Source of the DNA: Pseudomonas duriflava
GTDB lineage: Bacteria > Pseudomonadota > Gammaproteobacteria > Pseudomonadales > Pseudomonadaceae
Assembly (NCBI RefSeq): GCF_007830155.1
Contig: NZ_VLKY01000004.1
Location: 310,001-374,000, forward strand
Direction: 5' to 3'
Length of the DNA stretch: 64,000 nt
Both the position numbers and the translations under genes were made by a program. The notes under the pieces were generated by a model. It did no database searches. It was not told the DNA's origin and saw only the letters and a list, made by a program, of their open reading frames with translations. Within the stretch, counting starts at the first letter, position 1. Every line of letters starts with the position of its first letter. Below, one piece after another: positions 63,529-64,000 of the stretch.

Positions 63529-64000
63529 TCAGCTGGCCTTTGCCTGGGAGGCCGCAGCAGTAAACAAGACATCAGTAGATGAATTGAGGGCGGTTTCCGC
63601 CGAGTCCTGCACGACGCCAATGATGAAGCCTACCGCTACTACTTGCATGGCCACTTCATTGGTAATTCCAAAGAGACTGCAGGCCAGCGGAATCAAAAGC
63701 AGCGAGCCACCTGCCACGCCCGATGCACCACAGGCGCAGACCGAAGCAACCAGGCTCAAGAAAAGGGCGGTGGGAAGGTCCACGGCGATTCCCAGCGTGT
63801 GGACGGCTGCCAGAGTCAGTACGGTGATGGTGATAGCCGCACCTGCCATGTTGATCGTGGCGCCCAAAGGAATGGAAACCGAGTAGGTATCCTCATGCAG
63901 GCCCAAACGTTCGCAAAGTGCCAGGTTTACCGGTACGTTGGCTGCCGAGCTACGAGTGAAAAAGGCCGTCAGGCCGCTTTCCCGCAGGCAGGTAAAGACC
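63529..64000 (-). CDS. sstT: Serine/threonine:sodium symporter SstT, 3' part
   Basis: Cut by the window edge; the frame is open to base 64000. The visible C-terminal 156 residues contain [24 protein letters not shown], then [34 protein letters not shown] and [20 protein letters not shown]. These are the dicarboxylate/amino acid:cation symporter motifs, in the form typical of SstT, which imports serine and threonine with Na+. The N-terminal half lies outside. Convergent with the lipoprotein gene. Confidence 0.9.
   Translation of the reverse strand, partial: VFTCLRESGLTAFFTRSSAANVPVNLALCERLGLHEDTYSVSIPLGATINMAGAAITITVLTLAAVHTLGIAVDLPTALFLSLVASVCACGASGVAGGSLLLIPLACSLFGITNEVAMQVVAVGFIIGVVQDSAETALNSSTDVLFTAAASQAKAS

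Overview
The window is chromosomal DNA of a Pseudomonas species. Evidence: genes close to those of P. aeruginosa in content and order (metR, glpD, glpR, glpK, glpF, ybaK; an orphan ABC ATPase overlapping argF; the three-gene N-acetylglutaminylglutamine amide set), two genes of the largely Pseudomonas-restricted DUF3509 family, and strong GGAGG-type ribosome binding sites. Base composition looks clearly lower in G+C than P. aeruginosa, so a lower-GC lineage is likely; I cannot name the species.

Layout. 1-5.6 kb: orphan TRAP binding protein, small secreted protein, long KAS III enzyme, two tandem copies of a tRNA-Ala/tRNA-Glu pair behind one promoter, FemAB-like acyltransferase, YnfA. 5.5-10.7 kb: YheU, then the leftward NAGGN osmoprotectant operon. 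10.9-14.4 kb: Zur-type L31 paralogue, then a LuxR regulator divergent from a nitrilase-family amidohydrolase and an APC permease. 14.6-21.5 kb: metR, the glycerol regulon, ybaK. 21.7-25.1 kb: PhzF, ABC ATPase-argF, monothiol glutaredoxin. 25.2-28.4 kb: FUSC/DUF1656/HlyD efflux set. 28.6-33.1 kb: acetate uptake (yjcH-like, actP) followed by a cNMP/CBS/nucleotidyltransferase protein and a DnaQ-like exonuclease. 34.1-35.6 kb: dacB.

35.8-46.9 kb is a complete bacterial cellulose operon: BcsP-like, BcsQ, one continuous BcsA-BcsB polypeptide, BcsC, BcsD and BcsZ. The synthase has a PilZ domain, so it should answer to cyclic-di-GMP, and an EAL-domain protein lies just beyond dgt. The A-B fusion together with BcsD resembles the acetic-acid bacteria rather than the usual Pseudomonas arrangement.

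46.9-55.7 kb holds dgt, the EAL protein, a yqjD-yqjE-yqjK-like envelope stress set, a Kef-type antiporter, a glutaredoxin-like protein, the two DUF3509 genes and a haloacid dehalogenase. About 55.7-59.7 kb is an accessory islet. It is bounded by paired inverted copies of an 18-nt motif and contains a 178-bp MITE, a racemase-fold gene without either catalytic cysteine, a NIPSNAP gene and an IS1182-like element whose transposase carries two in-frame TAG codons. MITE and IS share terminal repeats, 4-bp target duplications and the same target motif. The rest holds small membrane proteins, an AtoE-type fatty acid transporter, a lipoprotein and the 3' part of sstT, cut by the window edge.
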